From positions 1,222,208 to 1,286,207 of the forward strand of contig NZ_SGXE01000001.1 of the NCBI RefSeq assembly GCF_004216895.1: a DNA stretch of 64,000 nt, in the 5' to 3' direction. Below are positions 9,949 to 20,586 of the stretch, in pieces (the stretch's first letter is position 1; every line of letters starts with the position of its first letter). The DNA comes from Aquimarina brevivitae. GTDB taxonomy: Bacteria > Bacteroidota > Bacteroidia > Flavobacteriales > Flavobacteriaceae. A program made the translations under genes and the position numbers. The notes below the pieces were generated by a model. That model was given only the letters and a program-made list of their open reading frames with translations, ran no database searches and had not been told where the DNA came from.

Positions 9949-10548
9949 TTAGAAATTGAAATCAACATCAGGTGCTTTTTCGCTTCCTTCATCCGCCTTA
10001 AAACGAGCCATTTCTTCAAAATCTCCAAACCATCTAAGAATTATATTGTTGGGAAACACCTTTATGTATTTATTGTACTCCCCAACCTTTTCATTGTAGC
10101 GATTTCGCTCTACATTGATTCGGTTTTCTGTACCCTCTAATTGGGATTGTAGATTTAAGAAGTTTTGATTTGCTTTGAGATCCGGATAGCGCTCTACTGT
10201 AACTAATAATCGTGAAAGTGCAGAGCTTAAGCCACTTTGCGCTTGTTGAAATTGATTGAGTTGGTCAGCAGTGATATTGGTTGGATCAATGGATACCGAG
10301 GTTGCCTTAGAACGTGCTTCAATCACTTCTTTCAGGGTGGAGCGTTCAAAATCCGCAGCTCCTTGTACGGTTTTTACCAAATTACCAATTAAGTCACTTC
10401 GCCTTTGGTAAGCACTCTCTACATTGGACCAGGCTGTTTTAGTATCCTCTTTTAAAACGACTGCGTTGTTATATTTTCCTGCGGATAGCCAATACACAAG
10501 AAGTAATAAAATAGCAATAACTATGATTGCAATAATACTTTTTTTCAT
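9949..10548 (-). CDS. lemA: LemA family protein
   Basis: 199 aa LemA protein with one N-terminal transmembrane helix (residues about 4-22) and a periplasmic helical-bundle domain. Family signatures are visible: the WSNVESAYQRRSDLIGNLV segment, LSRLLVTVERYPDLKANQNF and the ENRINVERNRYNEKVGEYN helix. LemA homologues are widespread and often sit next to TPM genes, as here (31 bp from the short TPM gene). A precise function is not known. The ATG chosen gives the short lysine-rich cytoplasmic start MKKS followed directly by the membrane helix. Confidence 0.93.
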   Translation of the reverse strand: MKKSIIAIIVIAILLLLVYWLSAGKYNNAVVLKEDTKTAWSNVESAYQRRSDLIGNLVKTVQGAADFERSTLKEVIEARSKATSVSIDPTNITADQLNQFQQAQSGLSSALSRLLVTVERYPDLKANQNFLNLQSQLEGTENRINVERNRYNEKVGEYNKYIKVFPNNIILRWFGDFEEMARFKADEGSEKAPDVDFNF

Positions 10549-10570
10549 AATCCTAAATGAATTGATAGTG

Positions 10571-10900
10571 TTATAATTGTTCTTTAATTTTAAGCAATTG
10601 GCCTTTAATATATTCTAGTTTTCTAATAAGCTCAAAATTATCGAGGACACCTTGCTTTTGCTCTTTGAGATGAATTTTTGCACCTTCCAGGGTAAAGCCT
10701 CGTTCCTTAACTAAATGGTATATTAGTTCTAAGTTTTTTATGTCCTCTTGGGTGAATTTTCGATTGCCCTTAGCATTTTTTTTGGGTTTTAGAATATCAA
10801 ATTCCTTTTCCCAAAAACGGATTAGCGAGGTATTAACGCTAAAGGCATCAGCTACCTCTCCAATGCTATAGTACATTTTTTCTGGTAAGTCTACATACAT
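10571..10900 (-). CDS. MerR family transcriptional regulator
   Basis: 109 aa protein carrying a winged-helix MerR DNA-binding domain from about residue 8 (YYSIGEVADAFSVNTSLIRFWEKEFDILKPKKN) and a short C-terminal coiled-coil dimerisation helix. No effector-binding domain follows, so any ligand sensing must be minimal. It is the short MerR type common in Bacteroidota, found next to a CapA-like protein and lemA. It lies 22 bp downstream of lemA's start and 5 bp from the preceding CapA-like gene. The target genes are not evident from the sequence. Confidence 0.9.
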   Translation of the reverse strand: MYVDLPEKMYYSIGEVADAFSVNTSLIRFWEKEFDILKPKKNAKGNRKFTQEDIKNLELIYHLVKERGFTLEGAKIHLKEQKQGVLDNFELIRKLEYIKGQLLKIKEQL

Positions 10901-10905
10901 AGTGT

Positions 10906-12021
10906 TTAGTCTTTTTGTTGTATAAAACTCCCATCTTCTTTAAAAACCAATTTGCTTTCCGGGAAATCCTCTTCAGTAAGTCTTTTAATTTCTTTTAGTG
11001 CGCCTTTGTCGTCATCCATAAATGGATATATTTCGTCAATTTGCTTGGCAGAGTGCAACTTACCACTAATAAAATTACCTTCAGTATCAATTAAAACCTC
11101 CGCGATTGGTGCATATCCTTTAACTCCAGTAAGGCTAAACCTACTATAGGTGCAAAAGTTCCCCAAACTATAGGCAATAAACTTATTGTTATACACTTCA
11201 AGGGCCCTAGATACGTGTGGTCCGTGTCCAAAAATAATATCAGCACCTGCATCAATCATTTCGTGCGCAAATTTGTACACATTACCTCGATCTTCCCCAT
11301 AAAACCGTTCTGTTTTTCGGGGTACGTGGGTGTGTTGAAAACCTTCTGCTCCGCCGTGAAATGATACAATCACAATATCTGCTTTTGCTTTTAATTCAGT
11401 AACAATCTCTTTTGCTTTGGTTAAGTTATGAATTTTTAAGCAATCTTTATTAGGGGCAAAAGCACAAAAACCATAGGTTATCCCATTTTTTTCAAAAATA
11501 GTAGAGGGTTGTGCAAATACACCTGCATAGGCAATGTTGTGCCTAGCCAGTGTTTTAGACGTATTTTTAATACCGATATCCCCAAAGTCACCAATGTGGT
11601 TATTGGCAATACTCATTACATCAAATCCTGCATCTTCAAGATATTTCCCAAAGCGTTCTGGTGAGCGAAATGAATAGCATTTTGAGGGGTCCGAACAGTG
11701 TTTGGCATTTTTACCTTCATCAGTTAAGGTGCCTTCCAGGTTGCCAAATAATATGTCAGCTTGGGATAAAACATCTTTAACTTTTTCAAAGGGGTCGGTT
11801 CCCTCAGGTGGTAAATAGTGGGGTTCAGGAAAATTGGTACCCATCATAATATCACCAACAGCCATAACCTTTATGAATTGAGGCTTTTTAGCTAGTGCTA
11901 TCTTTTCCGCAAAAGTCGTGGTAATAGTATACATTGAGTCAAGTACTTCCTTATTGTATTTTTGGGCATTAACCTGATACCCTAGTGCTGTAATGAAGAC
12001 TAGGAAAAGTACGTTGCGCAT
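10906..12021 (-). CDS. CapA-family (poly-gamma-glutamate synthesis-like) protein
   Basis: 371 aa exported protein with a signal peptide (ending near YQVNAQ) and a calcineurin-like metallophosphatase fold of the PGA_cap/CapA family. Metal-site motifs are visible: VGDIMMGTNF near residue 54, FGNLEGTLTD near 97, SIANNHIGDFG near 137, VSFHGGAEG near 216 and FGHGPHVSR near 261. CapA takes part in capsular poly-gamma-glutamate export in Bacillus, but most homologues outside that system have no known substrate. No other capsule genes are nearby, so a capsule role is not supported. Six bases separate it from the M23 peptidase gene upstream, suggesting co-transcription. Confidence 0.88.
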   Translation of the reverse strand: MRNVLFLVFITALGYQVNAQKYNKEVLDSMYTITTTFAEKIALAKKPQFIKVMAVGDIMMGTNFPEPHYLPPEGTDPFEKVKDVLSQADILFGNLEGTLTDEGKNAKHCSDPSKCYSFRSPERFGKYLEDAGFDVMSIANNHIGDFGDIGIKNTSKTLARHNIAYAGVFAQPSTIFEKNGITYGFCAFAPNKDCLKIHNLTKAKEIVTELKAKADIVIVSFHGGAEGFQHTHVPRKTERFYGEDRGNVYKFAHEMIDAGADIIFGHGPHVSRALEVYNNKFIAYSLGNFCTYSRFSLTGVKGYAPIAEVLIDTEGNFISGKLHSAKQIDEIYPFMDDDKGALKEIKRLTEEDFPESKLVFKEDGSFIQQKD

Positions 12022-12027
12022 AGTGGA

Positions 12028-13005
12028 TTAATCTAGAGATTCGTTTATTAAATTCGATGCTTTGAGCATTTCATTGAACTCCTCAGAAGTTAAACTTCCA
12101 TAATAGAAGTTTCTTGGGTTTATTCTGTCCCCGTCTTTAAATATTTCGTAATGAAGGTGTGGAGCCACAGATCTTCCGGTACTACCTACAAATCCAATGA
12201 TGTCTCCTCGTTTTACCTTTTGACCTGGTTTTACATTATATTTACTAAGATGGGCATAAAGACTTACATAATTAAAACCGTGATCAATTCTTACATGCTT
12301 TCCATATCCAGTAGAATTTGCATCGGCTCGTGTTACTACACCATTACCGGAGGCGAATATAGGAGTACCTGTTGGAGCTGAAAAGTCCATGCCATAATGA
12401 AATTTTCGTGCTTTGGTAAACGGATCACTTCTCCATCCATATCCAGAAGCCATTCTTTTTAAATCTTCATTTTTGATTGGTTGAATAGCAGGAATAGTAG
12501 CTAATAACTCTTCTTTTTGCTCCGCAAGATTTGCGATGTCATCAAGTGATTTAGATTGAACAACAATTTGTTTTGTTAATTTATCTAACCGTTCACTGGT
12601 TTCTATGATCATTTCTGAATTATCGAAACCTTCTAAATTTTTATACCGATTTACTCCACCGAATCCTGCATTTCTTAATTCTTCAGGTATCGGTTTCGCA
12701 CCAAAATAAAGGCGATAAATATTATCGTCGCGCTCAGCTATTTCGGTTAATATATCTTCATTGCGTTTTAAACGCTTATTGATGAGTTCGTATTGAAGCT
12801 CCATATTTTCCAACTCGCGGCGTAATGCTTTTTCTTTTGGAGTTTCGAGTTGAGGAATGTTGAGATAAACTAATAAAAGAATAAAACCGGCCAAAAGTGC
12901 TCCTAGGATACTCAGAATAGCAATACCTGCTTTTCTACCTTTTTTTTGTTCAATTTTTCGGTAAGAAAGTGTATCGCTGTCGTAATAATATTTAACCTTT
13001 GACAT
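12028..13005 (-). CDS. M23 family metallopeptidase, membrane-anchored
   Basis: 325 aa cell-wall endopeptidase type protein. Architecture: a short cytoplasmic N-terminus, one transmembrane helix (about 29-50), a coiled coil (about 55-110), and a C-terminal LytM/M23 domain with HYGMDFSAPTGTPI and HLHYEIFKDG, which carry the zinc-ligand His and Asp. The consensus H-x-H pair is present, so it is expected to be active rather than degenerate. It lies divergently to alaS, an arrangement I recall as common in Flavobacteriaceae. Confidence 0.93.
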   Translation of the reverse strand: MSKVKYYYDSDTLSYRKIEQKKGRKAGIAILSILGALLAGFILLLVYLNIPQLETPKEKALRRELENMELQYELINKRLKRNEDILTEIAERDDNIYRLYFGAKPIPEELRNAGFGGVNRYKNLEGFDNSEMIIETSERLDKLTKQIVVQSKSLDDIANLAEQKEELLATIPAIQPIKNEDLKRMASGYGWRSDPFTKARKFHYGMDFSAPTGTPIFASGNGVVTRADANSTGYGKHVRIDHGFNYVSLYAHLSKYNVKPGQKVKRGDIIGFVGSTGRSVAPHLHYEIFKDGDRINPRNFYYGSLTSEEFNEMLKASNLINESLD

Positions 13006-13075
13006 ATTCTAAATTATACTATTTTTGCAGGATGTTTGCTTAATTCACCTCTTAATATAGCTTACAAATAAAGCA

Positions 13076-13083
13076 CAAATATA
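13076..13083 (-). promoter_or_regulatory. -7 box for the M23 peptidase gene
   Basis: On the minus strand the bases read TATATTTG, an exact TAnnTTTG -7 match, about 70 bases upstream of the M23 ATG in the 230 bp divergent gap with alaS. No good -33 element is visible, so support is moderate. The rest of the gap shows no recognised element on the alaS side. Confidence 0.45.
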
Positions 13084-13235
13084 GTAAAATGTATATAAGT
13101 GTGGAAAAAGCGGAAAAAAGTGAAGTGTAATTACTTCTTTTTTATAAGATAAATTGGAGTTGGTTATCATAAATAGTAGTATAGCGGCAGTACGTTAAAT
13201 TAATCAAAATAAAGACTACATAAATAGATAAGTGT

Positions 13236-15872
13236 ATGAAATCTCAGGATATTAGAAAGCAGTTTCTAGAATTTTTTAAAGCAAAAGGACACAGTATAGT
13301 TCCTTCTGCCCCTATGGTAATAAAGGACGATCCAACTCTGATGTTTACCAATGCTGGGATGAATCAGTTTAAAGAATATTTCCTGGGAAATGCTACGCCA
13401 AAAAGTAGTCGGGTTACAGATACTCAGAAATGTTTGCGGGTAAGTGGTAAACACAATGATTTGGAAGAGGTTGGTATGGACACTTATCACCATACGATGT
13501 TTGAGATGCTAGGTAACTGGAGCTTTGGGGATTATTTTAAGAAAGAAGCAATAGCTTGGGCTTGGGAACTATTAACGGAAGTTTTTAAAATTGACAAAGA
13601 CATACTTTATGTTTCTGTTTTTGAAGGAGAAAAAGATGAAAACCTCGAAATGGATCAGGAAGCGTATGATATATGGAAGGAGATTGTACCCGAAGATCGA
13701 ATTATACTAGCCGATAAAAAGGATAATTTCTGGGAGATGGGTGATCAGGGACCTTGTGGGCCTTGTTCTGAGATACACGTGGACATAAGATCAGCAGAAG
13801 AGAAGGCAAAAATCCCAGGAAAGGATTTAGTAAATGCCGATCATCCTCAAGTAGTAGAAATCTGGAACTTAGTATTTATACAGTTCAATAGAAAAGCCGA
13901 TGGTTCTTTAGAAAAATTACCTGCACAGCATATTGATACAGGGATGGGATTCGAACGTCTATGTATGGTATTACAAGATGTGAAATCTAATTATGATACG
14001 GATGTGTTTACACCGATGATTAGAGAAATTGAGACCATTACAAACTCAAAATATGATAAGGATAGTAATCCAGAAGATGAAAAAGGTAAGGTGAGTGTGG
14101 CTATCCGCGTAATTGCGGATCATATAAGGGCTGTAGCGTTTTCTATTGCTGATGGTCAACTACCTAGCAATACAGGTGCTGGATATGTGATTAGAAGAAT
14201 TCTGCGTAGAGCAATCCGATATGGTTTTACGTTCTTAGATCAAAAATCACCCTTTATATATAAATTGGTAGATACCCTTGCTAATCAGATGGGACAAGCT
14301 TTTCCGGAGTTAAAATCCCAAAAGAATCTTATTGTAAATGTAATAAAGGAAGAAGAACAATCCTTTTTAAGAACCTTAGACCAGGGGTTAGTTTTATTAG
14401 ATCAGGTTATTGAAGAAACAAAAGGTAAAGAAGTAGCAGGAGAAAAAGTTTTTGAGTTGTATGATACCTATGGTTTTCCCGAAGATCTTACGGCATTAAT
14501 ATTGTCCGAGCAAGGATTATCCTATGATAGTAAAACATTCAATACGGAATTACAAAAGCAAAAAGATCGATCCAGAGCAGCATCACAGGTGTCTGCTGGT
14601 GACTGGGAGGTCGTTTCTGATGAGCCTGCAGGAACTTTTATAGGATATGATCAATTAGAAGCTGAGGTAGCTATTGCGCGATACCGTAAGGTAGAAAGTA
14701 AAAAAGAAGGAGCACTTTATCAATTAGTGTTTAATCATACCCCATTTTATCCTGAAGGTGGAGGACAAGTAGGTGACAAAGGTTATCTGGAGTCCGATAA
14801 TGGAGATGTGGTGTATATTATAGATACTAAAAAGGAAAATAATTTAATTATTCATTTGACCAAAAGCTTGCCAAAAAACTTGAAGGATAGTTTTAAAGCA
14901 GTGGTCGATAGTAAGCAACGCAAAAGAACCGCTTCAAATCACACCGCAACACATCTTTTGCATCAAGCGTTAAGAGCAGTCCTAGGAACCCATGTGGAAC
15001 AAAAAGGGTCTATGGTGCATAGTGGAAATCTTCGATTTGATTTTTCACATTTTTCTAAGGTTTCTGCAGAAGAATTGCAGGAAGTGGAAAACTTTGTCAA
15101 TGCAAGGATTAGAGAAGGTTTACCCTTAGAGGAGCAAAGAGAAACCACATACGATCAAGCAATTAAGGAAGGTGCTATTGCATTGTTTGGTGAAAAATAT
15201 GGGGATTCGGTTAGAACGATTCGTTTTGGTGAGTCTATGGAATTATGTGGTGGTACTCATGTCCAAAACACCAGTGATATATGGCATTTTAAAATTACAT
15301 CAGAAAGTGCAGTGGCTGCAGGTATACGACGAATTGAAGCCATAACAAGTGATGCTGCTAAGGAATATTTTTCAGAGCAAACTCAGGTTTTAGAAGAGGT
15401 AAAAGCAATTCTTAAAAACCCAAAAGATCCGGTTAAGGTAATTAATTCACTTCAGGAAGAAAATTCAAATCTTAAAAAACAAATCGAGGCTTTATTAAAA
15501 GATAAAGCTCGAAATATGAAGAGTGAGTTAAAACTAGAGTTTGAAGAAATTAATGGGATAAAGTTTTTGGCAAAAAAAGTGGATCTTGATGCAGCAGGAA
15601 TTAAAGATTTGTCTTTTGAGTTGGGTGGTGAAATTGAAGATATTCTTTTAGTTCTTGGATCCAATCAAAACGGTAAGGCCTTATTATCTTGTTATATTTC
15701 AAAGAACTTAGTGGATGAACGGTCTTTAAACGCGGGTCAAATCGTACGCGATTTGGGTAAATTTATCCAAGGCGGTGGAGGTGGACAACCATTCTTTGCT
15801 ACAGCAGGGGGTAAAAATCCAGCTGGTATAGAAGAAGCTCTTATAGAAGCTAAAAAAATAGTGGCTAAGTAA
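13236..15872 (+). CDS. alaS: Alanyl-tRNA synthetase
   Basis: Charges tRNA-Ala with alanine. The 878 aa protein has the full class II layout: catalytic core with motif 1 ([14 protein letters not shown] [15 protein letters not shown] near 36), motif 2 region around [10 protein letters not shown], the tRNA-recognition domain, an editing domain with HTATHLLHQ near 569 and the zinc/editing motif CGGTH near 671, then a coiled coil (about 710-745) and the C-Ala oligomerisation domain ending [14 protein letters not shown]. Length and motifs are standard. It is followed after 33 bp by a GSCFA protein gene on the same strand. Confidence 0.98.
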   Translation: MKSQDIRKQFLEFFKAKGHSIVPSAPMVIKDDPTLMFTNAGMNQFKEYFLGNATPKSSRVTDTQKCLRVSGKHNDLEEVGMDTYHHTMFEMLGNWSFGDYFKKEAIAWAWELLTEVFKIDKDILYVSVFEGEKDENLEMDQEAYDIWKEIVPEDRIILADKKDNFWEMGDQGPCGPCSEIHVDIRSAEEKAKIPGKDLVNADHPQVVEIWNLVFIQFNRKADGSLEKLPAQHIDTGMGFERLCMVLQDVKSNYDTDVFTPMIREIETITNSKYDKDSNPEDEKGKVSVAIRVIADHIRAVAFSIADGQLPSNTGAGYVIRRILRRAIRYGFTFLDQKSPFIYKLVDTLANQMGQAFPELKSQKNLIVNVIKEEEQSFLRTLDQGLVLLDQVIEETKGKEVAGEKVFELYDTYGFPEDLTALILSEQGLSYDSKTFNTELQKQKDRSRAASQVSAGDWEVVSDEPAGTFIGYDQLEAEVAIARYRKVESKKEGALYQLVFNHTPFYPEGGGQVGDKGYLESDNGDVVYIIDTKKENNLIIHLTKSLPKNLKDSFKAVVDSKQRKRTASNHTATHLLHQALRAVLGTHVEQKGSMVHSGNLRFDFSHFSKVSAEELQEVENFVNARIREGLPLEEQRETTYDQAIKEGAIALFGEKYGDSVRTIRFGESMELCGGTHVQNTSDIWHFKITSESAVAAGIRRIEAITSDAAKEYFSEQTQVLEEVKAILKNPKDPVKVINSLQEENSNLKKQIEALLKDKARNMKSELKLEFEEINGIKFLAKKVDLDAAGIKDLSFELGGEIEDILLVLGSNQNGKALLSCYISKNLVDERSLNAGQIVRDLGKFIQGGGGGQPFFATAGGKNPAGIEEALIEAKKIVAK

Positions 15873-15905
15873 AGTTTAGTGTTACACCATTAAAATGAGT
15901 AAATC

Positions 15906-16853
15906 ATGGAGTTGCAAACGAATATAAAATTATCAAAAGGTACTCCACTGATTGATTATGATTCCAATCTATTTATGGTTGGTTCTTGTTTTGCGCAACA
16001 TATTGGTGATAAATTAGAGTATTTTAAGTTTAAAAATTGCATCAATCCATTTGGTATTTTGTTTCATCCCAAAGCCATTGAAACCTTTTTATACATGGCA
16101 ACTCAGCAGGAAGAATATGCAGAAGAGGATATTTTTTTTCACAATGAGCAGTGGCATTGTTTTGACGCGCATTCTTCGCTTAGTAGTTCCGATAAACTGG
16201 AGCTCTTGTTTAATTTAAACAACAGATTGATTAATACCTATACCAAGCTGAGGTCAGCAACGCACGCTATTATTACTTTAGGGACATCTTGGGTATATCG
16301 ATTACGACAACTCGACATGGTGGTTGCCAATTGTCATAAAGTACCATCAAAAGCGTTTGAGAAACAATTACTTTCTGTAGCCGAAAATGAAAAGAGTATA
16401 GAAAACTGCATTGCGCTCTTACGAAGCGTTAATCAAAATATAAAAATAATCATTACGGTTTCTCCAGTACGTCATTTAAAAGACGGAATGGTCGAAAATA
16501 ACCTAAGCAAAGCAAATCTGATCAGTGCGATACATTCTGTAATGCAAAAGGACAGCAGTATAGCTTACTTTCCTTCTTACGAAATCATGATGGATGAATT
16601 AAGAGATTATCGTTTTTATAACCAAGATATGATACATCCTTCACCCCTAGCTATATCTTATATCTGGAATAAATTTAAGGAAACCTGGGTTAGTCCTGAT
16701 GCTCGTGCACTAATGCAAAATATTGAAGAGATTCAGAAAGGTTTAGCGCACAGACCTTTTAATCCAAACTCTGAAGCCCATCAACAATTTTTAGAAAAAT
16801 TAGATGCTAAGAAAAATAAGTTAACAGCAGTGTATCCTCATATCAAGTTCTAA
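15906..16853 (+). CDS. GSCFA domain protein
   Basis: 315 aa protein of the GSCFA family, named for the conserved motif seen here as VGSCFAQHIGDKLEYFKF near residue 26, followed by NPFGILFHP and later ITLGTSWVYR, ITVSPVRHLKDG and DMIHPSPLAISYIW. The GSC and D-x-x-H elements resemble an SGNH-hydrolase catalytic set (Ser, Asn/Gly, Asp-His), so a hydrolase role is inferred. No signal peptide is seen. It follows alaS after 33 bp and is probably co-transcribed with it. Biological substrate unknown. Confidence 0.88.
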   Translation: MELQTNIKLSKGTPLIDYDSNLFMVGSCFAQHIGDKLEYFKFKNCINPFGILFHPKAIETFLYMATQQEEYAEEDIFFHNEQWHCFDAHSSLSSSDKLELLFNLNNRLINTYTKLRSATHAIITLGTSWVYRLRQLDMVVANCHKVPSKAFEKQLLSVAENEKSIENCIALLRSVNQNIKIIITVSPVRHLKDGMVENNLSKANLISAIHSVMQKDSSIAYFPSYEIMMDELRDYRFYNQDMIHPSPLAISYIWNKFKETWVSPDARALMQNIEEIQKGLAHRPFNPNSEAHQQFLEKLDAKKNKLTAVYPHIKF

Positions 16854-16993
16854 AAATTGTATTCGTTTTTGTAAGTCCCTTTCTTCTAATAAAAAAGTTG
16901 TTGCCGTATGTTTACTTCAGCTTTACTATGTTCACTAACAATAAACTGGTGGATTTTTTAACTAGTTTTATATTGTGAGGTTTTTTTAACTTG

Positions 16994-17033
16994 AAACCGG
17001 ATACTACTTATTCAAGTAAGTAATGTCCGGTTT
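16994..17033. other. Long hairpin in the convergent gap between the GSCFA and hydroxylase genes
   Basis: Arms AAACCGGA and TCCGGTTT with an inner TACTTA/TAAGTA stem form a long interrupted hairpin in the gap between two convergent genes. It lacks a T-run on the plus side, so it is not a classic intrinsic terminator. It may still stop or protect transcripts from either side. Confidence 0.5.
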
Positions 17034-17057
17034 ACAAGTCATACATGATATTTTATC

Positions 17058-18830
17058 TTACAAAATATTTTCTACAGCCTGTTGTTGAATAATCTGAATT
17101 CCGGATTCAATAAGATGTTTAATTTTAGGTTTTTGAAGCTGTTGTGCTTGTAGATAGCTTAATAATTTTGCTGCAAAAGAAGGTTCACGGTCATATACCA
17201 ATTCATAGATTTCTATGGCTAATAACCAATCCTCTTTATGTGTTTCTTTTAAGATTTCAAAAACACCTTCGAGCGAAAAATCACTATCCTTACCTTCTCT
17301 TATGTTTCTAACAGATTGGTATAGGCGGTGTAATTCTTTTTCTTTATCAGTAAAAGTGGGCTTAAAGGTAGTAGAGGTGGTTTTATGATTTACCAAATCA
17401 AAAGAATAGTCATCAGCAGGACCACTAAACGCAGCGACGATTTCTTTACCTACCGCAAGATCAAAAGTCCCCCACTCCGGTTTGAACAAATATTCATCCT
17501 TGTACTTCACCGTACATTCGCTAAATTGAATCAATATCAAATCCCCTTGAATATTACGCATACCTGTAATGTTATTCCCTGCAACGGTGATACCACTTTC
17601 AAACTCAAATTCAATATACTCGCCGTCATAAAAATGATAGGCTTTGAGATCCCTGGGAGACATGTTTTCTATGGCAAGATTAATACCTTTGAGTTTTCCA
17701 AGCGGCGATCGAAAACCGTTAGGGTGAAAATCTACACCGTGGTTGATGAGCTCTTTTTCTCTAAATGACAATGCCGTAGGGCCTTCGGTTTCAAAATAAA
17801 TAACTTCGTTATCTTCATTTTTTAACATCCTCGTAAATACCCCGGATATTTGTAATCCGGTACTGAGTTCAATCGTACCTAAGTTGTTAGATTCAATGAG
17901 TTTTGCCAACCCGCGGTGTCCTCCTTTACGCAACGCCATGGTATTAGCAAACTCTTCTAATACTTGACTTAAATAAGCAAAATCAGGAGTAACATATAGT
18001 TGTGGTTGCGGTTTAGTGATGTCAAAATCTTGATAAGCAGCTTCTGGCGCATATGGTAATTTTTTCACCTGATTCGTCATACACCATTCGCTTTCTCCGA
18101 TTGAAGAGAGTAATCCTGCACCATAGATTTTTGGGTTTTCGGGTGTTCCGATTAGTCCATATTCTACTGTCCACCAATGTAAGTTTCTAATCAAAGCCAT
18201 TTCTGAGGGTTCATCCTTGCGATTTTGGAGTTTGGCTACTTTTTCTTCAGCTTCTTCGATTTCTTCTGGTTTCGTATTAGGCGCTTCTTTAAGTATGGAT
18301 AATAGTCTTACGGCTTCATACATTTCGTAATCTTTCTTGGAGGAAATCGCTTTGCATCCAATTTTGCCGAAACGTCTAAGATATTCGGCATAATCAGGGT
18401 TTGCGATTATTGGAGCGTGCCCGGCCGCTTCGTGTATGATATCGGGTGCTGGGGTGTACTCAATATTTTCGAGTTGTCTTATATCTGATGCAATGACAAG
18501 GATGTTGTAGGCCTGAAACTCCATAAATGCATTAGGAGGTATAAAACCATCTACCGCAACGGCAGCCCAACCGATTTCTTTTAATATTCTATTCATCCCA
18601 TACATACTTGGGATTTCTTCAATCGAAATTCCTGTTTTTTGTAATCCTTCTAAATAAGATTTATGGGCAACTTTACTTAAACTAGCTACGTTTTTTCGCA
18701 TTACATATCTCCATACCGCGTGATTAACAGGGGTGTAGTCCTCGTAATTTTGAGGTTTAATAAACTGTTTTAAGTGTGGGGGTAATCTATCTATCAGGGG
18801 ATTACTTTCTATATCAACGAGACCAGACAT
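17058..18830 (-). CDS. phhA: Aromatic amino acid hydroxylase (phenylalanine 4-monooxygenase type)
   Basis: Tetrahydropterin- and iron-dependent enzyme, most likely converting phenylalanine to tyrosine. The iron-binding set is visible as His133 and His138 in HEAAGHAP plus Glu223 in WWTVEYGL. The 590 aa length is about twice that of proteobacterial PhhA: the catalytic domain covers roughly residues 1-330, and a C-terminal extension of about 250 residues without recognised motifs follows. Similar long forms are, from memory, usual in Bacteroidota. It faces away from the paa operon but fits the amino-acid catabolism theme of the area. Tyrosine or tryptophan as alternative substrates cannot be excluded from sequence. 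Confidence 0.88.
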   Translation of the reverse strand: MSGLVDIESNPLIDRLPPHLKQFIKPQNYEDYTPVNHAVWRYVMRKNVASLSKVAHKSYLEGLQKTGISIEEIPSMYGMNRILKEIGWAAVAVDGFIPPNAFMEFQAYNILVIASDIRQLENIEYTPAPDIIHEAAGHAPIIANPDYAEYLRRFGKIGCKAISSKKDYEMYEAVRLLSILKEAPNTKPEEIEEAEEKVAKLQNRKDEPSEMALIRNLHWWTVEYGLIGTPENPKIYGAGLLSSIGESEWCMTNQVKKLPYAPEAAYQDFDITKPQPQLYVTPDFAYLSQVLEEFANTMALRKGGHRGLAKLIESNNLGTIELSTGLQISGVFTRMLKNEDNEVIYFETEGPTALSFREKELINHGVDFHPNGFRSPLGKLKGINLAIENMSPRDLKAYHFYDGEYIEFEFESGITVAGNNITGMRNIQGDLILIQFSECTVKYKDEYLFKPEWGTFDLAVGKEIVAAFSGPADDYSFDLVNHKTTSTTFKPTFTDKEKELHRLYQSVRNIREGKDSDFSLEGVFEILKETHKEDWLLAIEIYELVYDREPSFAAKLLSYLQAQQLQKPKIKHLIESGIQIIQQQAVENIL

Positions 18831-18897
18831 AATTTGAATTTCAAAATAAAAGGTGAAATTAATAGTTTTTATTTTTAAAAAAAGGCTTACTTATTAT

Positions 18898-18905
18898 TAA
18901 ATTTG
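18898..18905 (+). promoter_or_regulatory. -7 box for the secreted protease gene
   Basis: TAAATTTG matches the TAnnTTTG -7 box 25 bases before the protease ATG. A clear TTTG -33 element is not seen, so this is a moderate prediction. Confidence 0.4.
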
Positions 18906-18930
18906 TTAAATCACTTTAAAAAAAGACGAT

Positions 18931-20565
18931 ATGAAGTCCTACAAATTACTACTGCCTTTTATTTTTTTTATTTCATTAATACAGGCACAGGTTACCAACG
19001 AAGGTAAGCCACAAAGTTTTAACCTCAAACAAAAAGCAACAGTTGATCCCATTAAAATGCCTGAGTTTGATTTAAAAAAAATTCAGGAAGAAGATAAAAT
19101 TAATGACCAGGATAGAGCAAAACCGTGGAGATTTGGCTATGAGTTTAGTGTTGATTATGGAATGAAAAATTCTGGCGTATGGGACGAAATTCCAGGTAAA
19201 GGAAGAATATGGAGAGTGTTAATTGAGTCGAAAGGAGCAAAAACATTAAACTTTGTTTTTAATAAATATAAAGTTCCTACGGGAGCTACAGTGTATTTAT
19301 ATAATGATGATAAAACGGACTTACTAGGTGCTTATACAAATGTGTTTAACAGACCAGATGAAATGCTAGGAACCTGGATGGTTGATGGAGATAAGGTTTG
19401 GATCGAGTATTTTGAACCAAATGCTGTAAGAGGTCAGGGGAATTTAAATTTGTCTAAGGTGGTACATGGCTATCGATCTGTAACAAACGCTGAAGTTATG
19501 GCTAAAGCATTGAATTCGTCAGGAGATTGTAATCAGGATGTTGATTGTCCTGTGGGTAGTGATTTTGATGCTATCAAAGATGAACTTAAAAGAGCAGTTG
19601 GTTTTATTATTCTTAATGGCTTTGTTTGTTCGGGTACTCTTATTAATAATACCAATAATGATGGTGCGCCTTATTTTTTAACAGCTAATCATTGTGATGA
19701 AGGGTCACACTCAACATGGGCATTTCGATTTAACTGGATCAGCCCAAACCCTTCTTGTGCTACTGTTGCTAATAGTACCGATGCTGCCGTAAATCAAACG
19801 ACAAGTGGTGCTACGGTTCTGGCTGCAAATTCTAAATCTGATATGAAATTACTTAGACTTGATGGAGGATTAGATGAGTCTTGGGATCTTGAGTGGGCAG
19901 GATGGGATCGTTCTGATAACACACCTAGTTTTGTGGTAGGAATTCATCATCCAAGTGGAGATATTATGAAAGTATGTAGAGAAAATGATGCTCCAACAAA
20001 AACAGCAATTAGTTTTAACGGTAATCCAAGCACGGAGATGTGGCGAATTGCAGATTGGGATTTAGGTGTAACTGAAGGAGGGTCTTCGGGTTCTGCAATT
20101 TTTGATCCAAGTGGTAGGATTGTAGGTCAGTTGGCCGGTGGTGCAGCTGCTTGTCAAGGAACAAATGATAATAACCAGTTTGATGTATACGGACGATTTA
20201 ATATCTCTTGGGACTTTGGAACTACAGATGCTACTAGATTATCAAACTGGTTAGACCCTGCAAACACAGGTCAAACCACTTTAGATCGATTGTCACAAGT
20301 ATTAAGTGTAGAGGATAATCTATTGAAGGAAGGTATTCGTTTATTTCCTAATCCTGTAGAAGAAGAGCTAACTGTTATTAATTCATCAGGTAATCCAATT
20401 CAATATAAAGTGTTTAATCTATTGGGTCAATTGGTTAATGCGGGCAAAGATGATTTGGAACGTTTTCCTATTAATGTAGCTAATAATAAAAGTGGTATGT
20501 ATTTTATTACTATTGAAGATATGGTCACTAAAGGAAAAATCAGTCAAAAAATTATCATCAAATAA
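18931..20565 (+). CDS. Secreted trypsin-like serine protease with T9SS C-terminal sorting domain
   Basis: 544 aa extracellular protease resembling lysyl endopeptidases. A signal peptide ends near LIQAQ, followed by a prodomain-like region to about residue 195. The catalytic triad is visible as His254 (LTANHC), Asp304 (SDMKLLRL) and Ser386 (EGGSSGSAIF). Several cysteines in the catalytic domain suggest disulphides. The last 80 residues (from LFPNPVEEELTV to the end, KISQKIIIK) match the type A sorting domain used by the type IX secretion system, whose parts gldJ, porU and porV are encoded 25 kb away. Presumably transported through T9SS and processed by PorU. Monocistronic, with a strong terminator after it. 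Confidence 0.93.
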   Translation: MKSYKLLLPFIFFISLIQAQVTNEGKPQSFNLKQKATVDPIKMPEFDLKKIQEEDKINDQDRAKPWRFGYEFSVDYGMKNSGVWDEIPGKGRIWRVLIESKGAKTLNFVFNKYKVPTGATVYLYNDDKTDLLGAYTNVFNRPDEMLGTWMVDGDKVWIEYFEPNAVRGQGNLNLSKVVHGYRSVTNAEVMAKALNSSGDCNQDVDCPVGSDFDAIKDELKRAVGFIILNGFVCSGTLINNTNNDGAPYFLTANHCDEGSHSTWAFRFNWISPNPSCATVANSTDAAVNQTTSGATVLAANSKSDMKLLRLDGGLDESWDLEWAGWDRSDNTPSFVVGIHHPSGDIMKVCRENDAPTKTAISFNGNPSTEMWRIADWDLGVTEGGSSGSAIFDPSGRIVGQLAGGAAACQGTNDNNQFDVYGRFNISWDFGTTDATRLSNWLDPANTGQTTLDRLSQVLSVEDNLLKEGIRLFPNPVEEELTVINSSGNPIQYKVFNLLGQLVNAGKDDLERFPINVANNKSGMYFITIEDMVTKGKISQKIIIK

Positions 20566-20586
20566 TATTTTGCTTTAAAGTTTTAT